Position numbers and translations under genes: made by a program. This document shows, piece by piece, positions 12,801 through 26,228 of a stretch of 64,000 bases of DNA. Positions within the stretch are counted from its first letter, which is position 1, and each line of letters starts with the position of its first letter. The stretch is from assembly GCF_030936135.1 (NCBI RefSeq), contig NC_082597.1, forward strand, positions 44,585,095 through 44,649,094, written 5' to 3'. Source of the DNA: Gavia stellata. Taxonomy: Eukaryota > Chordata > Aves > Gaviiformes > Gaviidae. The notes under the pieces were generated by a model, which saw nothing but the letters and a program-made list of their open reading frames with translations, did no database searches and was not told where the DNA came from.

Positions 12801-15800
12801 CTAACAGGCCATTAAAAAAATTAGCCAGAAACAAATTACTAAGACAAATGGAGGACCAGGTAAGGAGACAAATCGGAAATAAAAAAGCAAGCTACTTCTG
12901 TAAAAAAGAAAATCTATCTATCTGCTTGCTCTAAATGAAGCTAAGCAAAGACTCAAATACAGTTCTCTCTGCCCTTTTCTGTCCCCTTTAAAAAATAGGT
13001 TTTAAAACTGAATCTTCAAGATTATTCTAGCTTTTTTATCTACCCTCCTACTTTCCTTCATTACACACACAAAGAAAAGAGGAAGGACTTTAGAAGCTTG
13101 CTAGCTGCACTTTAAATGGGTTACTTTCTTTGTTCCCCTCAGTAAGTGGGTTTTTTTGTTGTTCAATTTGGAAAAAAGATTTACCATGAATTAAATCCTC
13201 TCAATGATCAATGAGAAATGTTGTACTGGTATCACATACTTTTACCTCAAATGAACTTGTTCAGGCATATAGGCTTCACATCCTTTCTCCTCTTAATTAC
13301 TAGTGCATACTGGCAGTACCTGGCAGTGCCAGAATTTTGAGGGAAGAAAGAAAAGAAAGGGTTGGAATACCAGGGATGAACATGACTGTTTAATGAGCCA
13401 GTGTGTCTTTGCTGTTATCTCTATCGGCTTTAGGCATTTTGTTTGTCATACAGTTAAGGCATGACTGAACATGCCATTTAGAGATTGTACTTGTTAAATA
13501 AAACCTGCAGCTACAACTGATTAAGGGAACATCCTCTTACAGACATGATGTATGACACCTAAAATTTTAATCAAGTACTTAAAAGTAAAAAGTGAAAAAT
13601 AAGGTGAATAATTTTTTTTTGTTTTCAAGTAATCTTCACTTTCGCTTACAATTGCACTTTCAAATCAACCTCTGCCAGCAGCTGCTAACTCATGAAAACA
13701 CTGACTAGAAAATTTGTAATTTTCTTAATGCAAAGTATTTTAAGGTACAGATTTCCATAACTACAAGCCAAGTAAACTGCAAAAACTTTTTTTTCAAACA
13801 AGCTTCCTCAATATGTAAAAAAAGGAGCAGACGGAATGTATTATTTAAAGTCTTCTTTGGCAGGGCTGCCCATCGCACAGAAAACGTGCCCTTCCTTGTA
13901 CCTGTAGCTGGTTCAAAGTCAAGGCCCTTCCAAATCACATCAGCTGCACTTATTTTGGTTTAAGTCTAGATGTGGAGCTGATTTCAGAGTCAGGTGGCTA
14001 TCTCCATGCACAAACATCTGTGACGTACCACTGAATTCTTTAAGCTTCTTTGTCTGGGCAGGCTGCTTCCCAACTCACTCACCCTCTTGCACACCCCATT
14101 CAGCATATTTGGTTCCCCACGCCGGTACTACTCCCTCTAAGCTCACTTCTTACACCCAGTCATCTAGGAAGTTCATAGCATGCTGGCTTATGAATAGTTT
14201 GTACCTGTGAAGAGAGCTAGAAAAGTATGGTCCAGGCTAAATTCCAGATATAAGGCAGCATCTGTTATAAACATCCTTGACGGCAACCTCTTTATGGTGG
14301 TACACAAGCTCCTACTTCTATGCAATTTCTATAGCCATGTCCAGGTGCAAAATTAGCCTTTCCTTCAGCATCATCCAAATGAAAACAAATAACCAACATG
14401 TATTTTGAGGTTTGATCAACTAGAAGATCCCAGTATGACATCTGAGTACTGATTTTAATCTAAAGAGGAGAAATGGCAGCCTTTCCTATGAATGCAAGGC
14501 TAATATGAAATACATTTCATGATTCCCCTGTCAGATTCTCCTCCCATATTTCATTAGACTCTGTCTACTTTTGTGCTGATGACTAAAAACTACCCGCTTT
14601 TTTAGAATATACTTGTAATGTTAACGTTCTATATTTATTATTTTAATAGTAGTATCAGCAATATCTAAGCTGCACTTAGAAACAAATAAAAAATACTTTA
14701 TTTCTCAAGCTTTTCTTTAAACACAAATCGTAATGGTAAAAAAATATAGTCCCCCTCCCCCACTATACTGTGATATTTTAGGGCATTAATTCATGATTTA
14801 TTAGTGCAGCTTCCTAAAAAACAGCGTCCAAGTGGAAGAACCATTCCTGCACAAAAGAGAGAAAAATCTGAGCTCTGAAAATTGGGTAAAAGCAGATGAT
14901 AATGGAAAAAATTCCACTTAGAACTGTGGAATATTGTTTTACAGGCCCTACTTCCATTTTGCTAATCAGTAACTTTGATATTGACAAAATACTAGTCTAT
15001 CAACAGATCCTGGGTCACACAGTCCCTCCAAACTTCAACCAGAGTCCTGTTATGCAGAACCAATGACTGTGGCAAACCAACCAAAAAACAAGTCTCTTTA
15101 GCTTTTGTTTCAGATTTAGATCACTACACTAAACTATTCATTATGTAAATACTACCAATTAAATTTCAAATTCATGGAGGAATAAAGAGGTACATTTTAA
15201 AATGTACATTTTAAATACTGGCTCATATAAACGAAACCAATCTAATTTCCACATTTTAGCTTGGATTCATATATATTTATATGAACTAAAATTTTGGTCA
15301 CCTATGTTTTAAGAATGCCTGTAACATGCTTTCCATTTCAGAACCTATAATTAAAATACACTGTATACACAACTTGACTGAAACACACTTTTTCTTTCTC
15401 CCTTCTCACACTCAAATTCTGCTGCTCTACTTTCTCTTTGCCATGTGCTCACCTCTGTTTTTCCAACACAAGTTTTGTCTGTCACATACTCATTCTGGAG
15501 GTGTTTCGGAAACTTAAGGAACAACCCAGTCACCTAGTCATTGCAGATTTAAAGCAGTTAATGCTTACTGCAACCCAGTCTGTTTTTTTCCAGGATTCTT
15601 CAAAAAAGTTTCTCTCAGTCTCAGAATTATGGAGAAACCCAGAAGGCTCTATAAACACAATCTTATATGCAAGTATGAGCACTTGATACATCATGCATTC
15701 AACAGACAAAAAAAAAAAGCAAATGAAGATAAAAATAAACCAATGGATGACACAAAAGAAAATCATCTGGGAAACACTACCAAAAAGTAACAGTTTTCTT

Positions 15801-18800
15801 CATGTTAGGCTATTGACTAAAGTTCTAATGTTCTACAGCAAAGAGACTTTACTGTTCTAATCTTCTATTTCTTCACTTTATTTACTATGGTAAATAAAGT
15901 ATAATGATCTATGATGGCAGTATAATGAAACTGAAAACATGAGCTTGGGCACTTCAACATTTAGTAGCTTTTAGTTTGCTTGTTAATAAAACCTCTTACA
16001 ACTGAGTATGAGATTACTCAGATAAATAATCCATTCTTATACCTCTGTTTAGTGAACTGCTTATTATTTATCATACTCATCAATTCTCTACAGATAGCAC
16101 AACCTGTAGTCCTAACCGAGAAGAAAATCCACAAAACTATCTCTTCTAAACTATGTCTATAGTTAGCTATCATTCCTTATCATCTGTTCTTTTAAAGATC
16201 AGGACATTTGTAATCTTTGTCGAGGTTCTGTACCATATTAAGGGACAGCGACATCTTGAATTTATCCTTCAGTTTAGCCTTTTTTGTTATTTACTACAAC
16301 TTCAGTAAATCTACTTTTTTTTAATTAAAAAAAACTGCAAACAAATTTAAAGAAGGTTTTTACAGACATATTTTAAAGGGACAGAAACGCATTTTCAGAT
16401 ATATCTTCATCACACCATTCTGCCAAAATGGTACAAAAGCTATTCTTTGTAATATTGGCTACTTCCAAAGTAAGGTCTGTGACACACAGACCTCAAGCAC
16501 ATGAATCAATGCAAAATCTGCACTGATTTAAAAACAGCTGTACTTATGCAACGTAGTGGCAAACCCACCAAACACTCTTAGAAGCGAGAAGCAACACTGA
16601 CATCGAAAGGTCAGCTTGAACATCACTGCATCACATTTGCATACCCACATTTCCCAGTACTTCTAGATGGAGCCAGGTTAGGTCAGCGTGATTTATTAAC
16701 CACAAGTTCAGCAGTGCACGAGCACCATCACGGTGCTCCCAGATCGACCCAAGTGGGATCTCAAAACAGAACAACAACAATCCTCAACCTAAACTAATAC
16801 GCAGGACCAGCTTATAAAAAGCTGTAGGGATGTCTACACTCATCATAATGGAATAGATAATTAACTGATAGCTTACAATGTGGAGAATTCAGGCTTCAGA
16901 TCTCAGTTCCCAGTCTCTCTGAGCCAGCTAGCAGTAAGTGCTGAAAGCTTTATAACGTATAAACACACGAACAACCTCCAAATCTTTCCAAATAAGCAGA
17001 ACAAAAAAATTTATGAAGAATCAACAAGGGAAGCAGAATGGTAGCTGGGAATATTTCATGCATGCATAAATACATTAATATATCCATTTCTGATTTCTTG
17101 GTTTGATACATTCTGGTTTGAAACATTCTTACATCTTATAAAAAATGTAACATGCTATGAGAAGTGGTTTCTAGTGTTGAACTGCTTAGCAACACCTGTG
17201 TTCAAATAGCCTCGGGGTAAATTTGACAAAATCTGATCTGACATCTGACGAGCCCAATTTTTTTTAATTGAAAGGAAGAAGCAAACCCACAAAATGGAAT
17301 TATATTAAAACACCCATTTATGTTTTAGACTAAAGAAGACTATCAGATAATGGGATGCTCCTCAGTTTCTGCTTCAGGCTAAAATAACTCCTACATTTTG
17401 CTGTAAAAGTCAACTGCCTGAGGTGTCTTTATTTCATGCAAGATAATGCACATCATCTTCAACAGGATATAAGACATCTTCATGTGCACTCACTGTACAT
17501 TTTTTTTAAAATTTTTAGTTTAGCTCCCTTTTCACAAATAATTACTTTTAGGGTTTCTATGTCTTTCTAGACATAGGAGTTCATTAGGAAGTATTAAGGA
17601 CCCTGTCCTTTTTCAATTCTTTCAATTAGTAACAAATCAAAAGAGTAAAGAAATAGGCTGAACAGGAAATTCTTTCACAGATGTGTTAGGACCAACTAAA
17701 CTTTAGCTACACCATTATTCAGAAGTGTCTGAATGCAGGCCCCTAAATATTTGATTGTCAAGGGCAGGCCCCTAATTTAATTGTCAATATGCTCAAAGTG
17801 CCTAATTCCAATATATTTCACTGGAATGCTTTAATAGAGTACTTAGCACACCAAATATATGCCACTTACTTAAAACATTCAGCTGTAGATTTCCAAATGT
17901 GGAAAAATTACCACATTTCTGAGCTTACGAGAGTATTTAATACCTTTTTGAAAGAAATGTGACTTCTCTGTGAAAGAAGTGCTTCATTAATGCAACATCC
18001 TTGTGGTCAGACTTCCAGCAACACCTTTCCATTGCCCACTGTAGTACAAAATTCCCTAGCACCCAGTTCTGCAACATCCTTTAGAGTATGACTGCATGCT
18101 GTCCCTCACTTTTTTTCTCCCCAAAGCTGAAGCCTACAATTCGATACGCTCAAACATCACGAACAAAAATGTCAAATCTGTAAACTAATAACGTAAGCCC
18201 CAAACATACCCTTTAACCTCTTCTCAGCATACTATAGGAAAAATGAGTTTAAAAAAAAAAAAAAGTTTTTTGACATCAAATACTAATGTGGCGCATCTCA
18301 ATTCACCCTTTTTTTTTTAAGGACGAACCCAAAGGACTCCTCTGCAAAATTTCTCTGCACATTCAGTTTTTAAATCATTCAGCACATCTCAGCATTTTAC
18401 AGATGTTTGTAGCTTTTATCTAATTGAAAGGACAGTGTCATACAACTATCCTTTGAAGCACAACATTACACACACAAAAAACTAAATCTTTCATCTTGAA
18501 GTTAGTACATTAATTTAAATAGCACTTTTTCACATAAGGATCTGAGAACTTTTATAGGAAGGAAAAAAATGGTAATCCTAAACATGGCTGTTTAACAGAC
18601 AGAAGTTAAGCAACTCATTTAGTACAGGTCTAGAACACAATTTGCTACAGGACCAAGCACTTCCAGGTTCCACTCCACCTCCCACATTCCAAAATACCCA
18701 GGTCTTTACTCAAAACAGATTTCACAGAAAACTTTCAATGTAAGTATGCAAGAAGTTACATGACTATTTACACAAAAGCCTACAACACTCCTGGGAAAAA

Positions 18801-21229
18801 AGAGAAAGATAAGCTTTTGACTTTTTTTCTAGAGGCAACTCCAGCAGCTACCAGCTTCAGGAAAAATTACTAATCATTAAATGGTACCTCTGAAAAGATA
18901 ATAGTTACTAAACCAGTATGAAGAATGGAGCAAACATGCAGAGAATCTTCTCTGGGTTCCAGATTACAATGCCAAATTTGCATTTCTACGTTCTAAAGAA
19001 TGTGTGCCATATAACATAGGATGAGGAGAACTAAACTGTTAACTAAGGTATTAGTAAGGTATTGCTAAGTACTGTTGTCTGACCAGTGATCAATATGACT
19101 TTTGATATGTGGCTTGTTGAAAACATTGAAGTCATGATACTACTTCAGATCGGATTTAGTCTACAAAAATTAATAAACCACATCAGCACAAGTGAAAAAA
19201 TACACACACTCTGCATCTCAACTTGTTTGTTATTAACATTCTGGGACACAGACTACAAGCACAACTTCTGCCAAACTTAGAACAACTATCTTAAAATACT
19301 TTCAAAAAATAAGGCACTAGCATGGTTCTGGCTTGGCAAAGCACGGCTTAATTGATCATTAATAATAATGAATAATTCCTACTTTAACCTGCAAAGACAA
19401 AAAAGTGTTTTTATGGAAGAACTTGAGATTATACTTCACATCATTGACTAGTCTGTTCGCTGCACCTTGGAAGAATTATTCAGATTAAATTAGTTCTAAG
19501 AGGTCTGAGAACAGACTAAGAGTTCTTAGAGCTCTTTCTAAATGGCTACTCACAGTACATTGCTGTTTTAAGAGCTTTTTTGAAGTTAGGTTTGTTTAAT
19601 AATCTGCTTCAGGGTACCAGAACATTAATTAGCTCCTAAACTTTTCAATAAAGGTCATCTTTCATAAGCTCAAAAGATCTTGAAGAATGTATTTATTTTT
19701 TAAATTCAGGAAAAACATATCAAATTGAAAAGCTTCATATTCTATTCCTGGCCAGAAAAACAAATGTTCTTAAAAAAAAAAAAAAAAAAAGGAGGCTGGA
19801 AGAGAAAAGCTGTTCTGTAAAAAAAAAAAAAATCTAATTTAGCATAAGTTTTCTGCTTGTTAATCTGAAATAAAGACCTTAGTATGCAAGTATGTACCTA
19901 AACACTGAAGAGGACAAAAAAAACCAACCTGCAAATAACTCGTTTCTCATTTGCTACCATCTAATTTAGCATTCAATATCAAAAACTTCTCTACCCTTTC
20001 CAATTATAAAAGATGTAGGTCAGCTTAATTTCCTTTAGTACTGCTGGCTTGGAAGAGGAAGTAAAACAAGACAAAAAGCACTATGTAAACAATTAAGAAA
20101 TTATTTTAAATCAATGACCCATTCAAGAATGAATATTGCATCTGTTTATTTTGCCATTATTTCGATCATTAGGAGCTAGCTTCTTATGCAGCCTTTATCC
20201 ACATACCATTTGTAAACACGGGAGCCTCAGTCTCTACACTTAGCAATTTTTACATACATGCAAAAAAAATTTCAGCAATGATCAGCAACTCTCACATAAT
20301 TTTCCTCTTCTCTCCCCAGAACAAAATATAGAAATGAAAAGATAAAATATACAAGAAAAACAAATGTCAACATTTTTAAGCTTAAGCCAACTGTTTACCT
20401 GGTAGGGCCTGGATACTTCTAGATGTTATAGCACACAGGTTTCTTAACTGAATTACTAAACAAGTAAGAGATTGGGTTTTATAACTAAAGAGGACATTAC
20501 AGAAGAGCAGGTTACATAAAATAACTTGCTGTTTTGTACTGAACAACCACATGTGGTTGGTTCAGATAATAAGATATTTAGGTTTCCACTTTAAAGGTCT
20601 TTAACAAGATACTTTCAAAAGTCTGCCCTTATTACAAATTCTGGTAAACTAAAAGGAGCTGGTTAGTGAGGTCATCTGAACTTGGCTGCACAAGAACTTG
20701 TATGATGAGGATCCAGAACTTTTCATTCAAAGTGGTACAACAGTCAGGGCCTGTATCTCAAATAAAACAGAAGAGTGTACAAAGAATTTCTAAACCTATC
20801 TGGATGAAGGTTTGCTTCCAAAAGCAGAAGTCTACAAGGGAACATGTGGTGGATGTGAACAGATGAGCAAAAAACTCCTCATCTTCAGGTATGGTTCCAC
20901 AGTGGCTTAAGCCAACAAATGAACAAATGAACCACAAAAATCTAAAAGTTCAAGTGCTTGCACAGAGTGAGGAAAAGTACCACAGCCCCACCTGCGAGTG
21001 AAAAAAAAAAAAAGAGGCTCTAAGGGACAGCAGCAGATTGATGGCTGTAAGTAACAGACTGTCACACAAGAGAGCAAGGGAACAGACCAGAGATCCCTGC
21101 AAAGGAAACAAAATCAAATTAGATAATGCCTCTTAAACATTACGACAGCCTTGCTTTAGAATAACTAGTGAATAAGGACCACGACATAAGGCTAACAGAT
21201 ACCACGTTAGGTTTTTGAGGGGAAGAGGA
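9836..21229 (-). other. PAWR intron segment, no gene seen
   Basis: About 11 kb of AT-rich non-coding DNA. The longest frame (plus strand, 9,915-10,292) has no recognisable domain. A perfect 18-bp palindrome GTACATTTTAAAATGTAC lies at 15,190-15,207 and a run of 19 A at 19,772-19,790. No exons of PAWR, tRNA or other RNA genes were recognised. Confidence 0.55.
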
Positions 21230-21420
21230 GGAAGCAATAATCATAAAAAGGTGGCTCATCTTATATTAGTGTTCATAGAAGCGTGGACCTCACTGCCCAA
21301 TGATTTTTTGTATGCTAACAGTTTACACAGGTTCAAGGGGAAACTGAACGAGTACTTGGCAGATAAATTCATTTTCATTTCTATTTAGTAATCTTCATCT
21401 GATGTGACATGTCTTCAAGA
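21230..21420 (+). mobile_element. Possible very old CR1-like LINE tail
   Basis: The stretch around ACACAGGTTCAAGGGGAAAC followed by GAACGAGTACTTGGCAG resembles the pre-tail region of ancient CR1/L3-type elements. Divergence is high and the borders are estimates. Confidence 0.35.
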
Positions 21421-22119
21421 TTAAAACTGCCAAGAGGCTAGAAAACTAATTCACAGGAAATGCCTGATAAGATTTCTACATTCTTTTTCCATAATATGTG
21501 TCTGTTTATGGCCATTGTAGGAGCAGGACACCAAGCTAGGTGGCTTCTTAGTCAGACCCACTATAATCAGTCTTATTTTCTTACAGTGTACAGAGAGGAA
21601 AAATTAAGCTAAAGCTTTACAAAGCATTTAAATGCACCCTAGGTGCATACAGTGGGAGGAGACTGGTCCAGATGACCACAGGTTTCAATGGAAATCCCAT
21701 GTTCCTACAAACACTAAACCGCATATTGCATGGAAAATAATTCATAAAATATGCACCAGTAACTACAGCAGACAAGCAGGACATGCACAGGTTCCTATGA
21801 CTCATAAAAACAATTAGCAAGGTCAGAAAGTGCTGAGAGGAGGAACGGTGAAAGCGGGGAATCCCAATTGCTGCTTGCTTGGCTTCTGCCTGCCACTCAT
21901 GTCTCTGGTCATTGATGTATTTGGCTCAGACACCATATATACAGACAAACAGCAGTTATTCCACAACACTTTTTCCACATCTGAGTGCTGTATGCATTCG
22001 GATCAGCTATCCTGCCTCTGTGCCTCAAATGTCATTACTCAACAGAAACAAGAGGTGCTATAAAGCACACCTAGGTTGTTGCTCTGCCAAAAACCTAAAA
22101 GCATCTTTCTTCCAGTTGT

Positions 22120-22380
22120 TCCAGGCAGCCACCGAGTATACAGCTAAGCTCTGCAGCAGTGCATGGCAGGAGACAACCGAGATAAATTTAAAGGAGAGAG
22201 GTTCTGAACAAAAGCAGGGAAACACTTTCATCGTAAGGACAGTCAAGCACTGGAAAGGTTGCCCAGAGAGGCTGTGCTGTCTTCATCCTTGGAGGTTTTC
22301 AATACCTGACTGGGTAAAGCCTTGAGCACCAGGTTGGATTAAAGACCTCCTGAGGTTCCTTCCAACCTTAATGACACTTA
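22120..22380 (+). mobile_element. Diverged CR1 LINE 3' end
   Basis: AAGCACTGGAAAGGTTGCCC and AGAGAGGCTGTG, then CATCCTTGGAGGTTTTCAAT, ending in GACCTCCTGAGGTTCCTTCC and AACCTTAATGAC, is the CR1 3' region of a subfamily different from the 6.4-kb copy. The plus-strand frame 21,879-22,325 runs partly through it and is not a gene. Confidence 0.9.
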
Positions 22381-23579
22381 GATCCAATGTCTACACACAG
22401 AAAGCACTCAGTGCTGCCCTAGACCGTGTTTCTACAAGCCTCTCATCTACTAAAAAGTCTCTGACTCAGAGGTTTAAAACATTAGTTACCTACATAGGCT
22501 TCAGATCAAGAAAATTAATGCTATCTCATTATTGAAGAAGTACTGCATAACACACTGTATGAAGCCCAAGCCTAGCACATATTTTTGTTTGAAGGTGGCT
22601 GAGACTTGAGAGGTGTTAAGTAAAATCTGCAGTTGACACAGTGTTATTTTGTTTCTCTGAGGGTTTTTTGTTTGGTTGGTATGCTTTGTTTTTTAAGTTT
22701 ACCTTCACCCAGGCTGATGTTCTCGTATCAAGACACCAAACCTGGCTGCATTTAAGATGACATGTGATTATTACATGGTAAGACTATACAATATAGTTGA
22801 ATATGACATTTGCAGGCCTGGAGTAAGAGACCTAAATGTTCCATCCAGTCCTTCCTAGCAACAAGCAAGCAGATCAAATACAGTAAAAATCCTGAAATAA
22901 AACATCAGGATTGTGGTTTATATTTTAATTTCTCATGACCTTGTGAAGCATGGGAAATAGTCATCCACCTATGGTATTCCAATTGGAAAGTCTTTAAAAA
23001 CACAGCTTCAACTTAAAAAAAAAAAAAGTAGCAGAGAAAAACATACATGAGTTTGCATATATGTAATGAATGCAAACCAGATAAAGATAGTTTTAAGAGA
23101 TCAGTACAAACTTGTGTGGAACTCAACACTGACCTTTCCAAAAGTTCCCCATACACTTCGAGCTACAGAAGTATTTAGAAAACAACCATGGCCCAGAGAT
23201 GCAACGAAATAAGAAGCATAAGAAGTTTGTGCCAATAAATATTTTGCACATCAATTCATATTATCATATTTAATTTAGAGTTGGGGTGGGTTTTGTTTTA
23301 ATCGTTCCTTGAGCTCTTATTGGGATACAAAAAAACTACATTTTTGACACAGGATTTTTTTTTTTTTTTAAGTGGCACAGAAAGATCTGCTCAAACTCAG
23401 TTGCCATCAGAGATGCATGAATATTCAAGTTGCATAGAGCAAAACTGAAATAGGGTAAGGTGTAATCAAGAGTTGGATGGGTTTTAGGGGGATTGTTTTT
23501 TTGCTTCTCTCACATAGGAGATGGAGGGCTATTTGTTTTGGGAGGTTTTGGGGGGTTTTTTTTTTAGTTTGGTTCTTTT

Positions 23580-23700
23580 GAAAGTAACACATCTGGGATA
23601 TAGTAGTAACATAGTAGTGTATGTATATATAGTAGTGTGTATATATATACACACTACTGTATAATATAGTAGTAACATATCTGGGATATATTCAGGTTTC
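23580..23700. repeat. TA-rich repeat with a perfect 28-bp palindrome
   Basis: Positions 23,631-23,658 form a perfect inverted repeat centred on a (TA)n core (arms AGTAGTGTGT / ACACACTACT). It is flanked by near-copies of ATAGTAGTAACAT and ATCTGGGATAT on both sides, so a short unit has been duplicated around the hairpin. Confidence 0.9.
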
Positions 23701-24334
23701 GGATGAATAAAGATCTCCGCAGTCATGAAGGCATTTTGAAGACATGCCAATTCCAAACGTTGAAGTTCTAGAAGCAGCAGCTTTGGAGTGCTTCTCCATT
23801 TATCCTTTCATTTTTTCAACCTTCAGGGTTTACTCATTAAGTTGTTATTTCCTCCACAGCTATGAATATCAGAATTTGAAAACACTGTTACAAATACCCA
23901 AGATTGCTATTTAATCCCATTACGTTCAGAAGACAGCTCTAAGTAAGTGTTACAAGAGATGAGATAGCAAAGGTGGATTCAACTGGAGAATGAAGCCAAA
24001 GCACCAACTCATTATTCATCACTCAAGGTAGTTTCTTTATAATATTATAAAGTTTTAGGGGTTTATAATATTGTTTCAATATTAAATAGTTAAATATCAA
24101 AATACCACAAGTTTTCCACAGAAAATCCACAGAGCATCAAGATGGACTGACCTCTTGCCATCTTTCAAACTACTTATTCTTTTGTCTTGCTGCCTTGAAA
24201 AAGCAAAAGTTTTCCAGCACTTCCACTACCACAAGAAACTAGAAAACCCTGAACAATTTCTCTCATATAGACAATTCTAACAATTCAGCTGTATTAGTGT
24301 ACACAGCTCTCGTACTAGGGTTTTCTGCACCAGC

Positions 24335-24835
24335 AATTCCAGAAACTTTGAAAGTTTCCTTCAAGGATGAAGGAGGGCCTTTGACTTGGTCTCCCTGTAG
24401 TATCCTTAAAGCCAAACTGGTTAAATATGGCCCACAGAAGTGTACTATTAGGTGGTGGAATACTGGCTGCACCTTCAGGCTCAGAAGGTTAAAACCAGTA
24501 TTACAGACTTGTGTTGGCAGCCAAGTAAGTGGCATCTCTCGGGGGTTGATATTAGTGCTAATAATACACAACACCTTTATTAACAACCTGAACAATGAGA
24601 TGGAAGGTACTCTAAGCAAGTTTGTGGCTGACACCAAACTGGTAGGGACTGGTTAAGTGGATGGAAGGCAGAGCTGCTATTTATACCAGCCTCAACAGGA
24701 TGAATATATTCAAAACTTTACTAGGCAAGACCCTAAGCAACCTGATCAAAACTGGCCCACTTTGAGCAGGAGATTGGACCAGACAACTTTTTCAGAGATC
24801 CCTTCCAAACTGTATTACTGTTATGACTCTGTGCC
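24335..24835 (+). mobile_element. Degraded CR1 LINE carrying part of the reverse transcriptase
   Basis: A plus-strand frame reads remnants of the CR1 reverse transcriptase: a damaged LVKYGP..TIRWW block, then RGLILVLIIHNTFINNLNNE (normally GSVLGPVLFNIFIND) and LSKFVADTKL, where the catalytic FADD box has become FVAD. It then jumps to the 3' region (AGACCCTAAGCAACCTGATC, GGAGATTGGACCAGACAACT, ATCCCTTCCAAACTG). It is inactive and internally deleted. Confidence 0.88.
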
Positions 24836-26039
24836 TATTACGGTGTAATGTATCGTACACCAATGCTGAAAAATCTTTAGTACCCAGCTTTAAATACGTG
24901 ATCAGACCCAGGGCAGGTTGTCCATACTTGTTTCTTGTAATGAAGTTTCAGCTACAGTATAACCTCACAATATTATTATTCATATTTAGGATACAAGTTT
25001 AAATCTCATAAAATTAACTTGAAGTTATTATTTTCACATTTATATGTCTGAGCCACTAGTTTCAAATAGCCAAAGCAGCATAAGTTTCTTACTGCTTTAT
25101 AGGAAACCATCAAACTATCATTTAAGCGAAGCCTTTCCAATTTGAGGATCAGACTAAGGCATTTTCATAAAAAAAAAAATTAAGTATTTTCAGAGCAATT
25201 ACTCATTACAGTGAAGCTACATACAAGTTTTGGAAAAAATTGTCAGATAAGTCATTTTCAGCGGTACTTGGCAGTGTGTTCACTTCAGTGAAATAATTGG
25301 TCATATCAACACTTCCCTCCCTGTGCTTTTCAATGAGACTGGAGTTACCTCATTTCCACTGGAAAGCAAGATGCTTCATACGTTTATTTCAGTGTAAAAG
25401 TAGACAAATGCGTAGCTGACAGGCTGTTTCTACTCTTTACAATATTTTTTTCTTCCAGATTATCTTGTCTTTTAAGTAGGCTTTAGGAACAAACAACAAT
25501 GGGACAGTGTTTCAGTCTTAAGTACTAGAGAAAGCACACAAAGAAATATTTATCTTTAGCCAACCAACATCTACATTTATTTAGGGTTATTGGCTACATG
25601 ACAGACTAGCAAGAAGAGGCAGTAACTGGCAAGGCGGAGCATTAACAAGTTTTCAACCACCAATTATAACCTAAACTAAATACTTTTCTTACTTGCTGCA
25701 GAATTCAGTACTCAACAGAAGAGGAAGTACGTTACTTACATTGCATTTATTTTCCACCTAGTAACTCTATCATTTCAGATGATTCACCCCAAAAACAGGA
25801 GAGTGAAAGAAAGCAACCATGCAATAATGTTTTCCAATTATACCTAACTATTAAAAGATCATTTTAAAAACCAACCTTCCCAAAATTGCACTTAGAAATA
25901 AATGCAAGGTCAAAAGAATTAGAGGGGAAATTAACAGCGTCTGATAGTTTTCCATCACCATCCTTCCCATTCCAGTAGGAACGAGCGCTGGAATTAAAAA
26001 GAACTAAGTACTTAAAAGAATAGGTACTTTCTGGTACAG
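24836..26039 (-). other. PAWR intron segment, no gene seen
   Basis: AT-rich, non-coding. No repeat family or exon recognised. Confidence 0.55.
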
Positions 26040-26228
26040 ACCTGTGGTGACACACTGGAATAAGCTGCCCAGGGAAGTGGTGGAGTCACCATCACTGGAG
26101 GTGTTCAAGGAACGTGTGGACGAGGCATTGTGGGACATGGTTTAATGGGCATGGTGGTGTTGGTTGATGGTTGGACTTGATGATCTTACAGGTCTTTTCC
26201 AACCTTAGTGATTCTGTGATTCTGAAAT
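26040..26228 (+). mobile_element. CR1 LINE 3' end, short
   Basis: Starts within the HWNRLP block (GGAATAAGCTGCCCAGGGAA), continues with GGTGGAGTCACCATCACTGG and ends GATGATCTTACAGGTCTTTT then CCAACCTTAGTGATTCTGTG. It is well preserved, so fairly young, and strongly 5'-truncated. Confidence 0.95.

Noticed and set aside
21879..22325. A 148-codon plus-strand frame
   Set aside because: Its right end is the CR1 3' region and its left part has no domain or exon borders.
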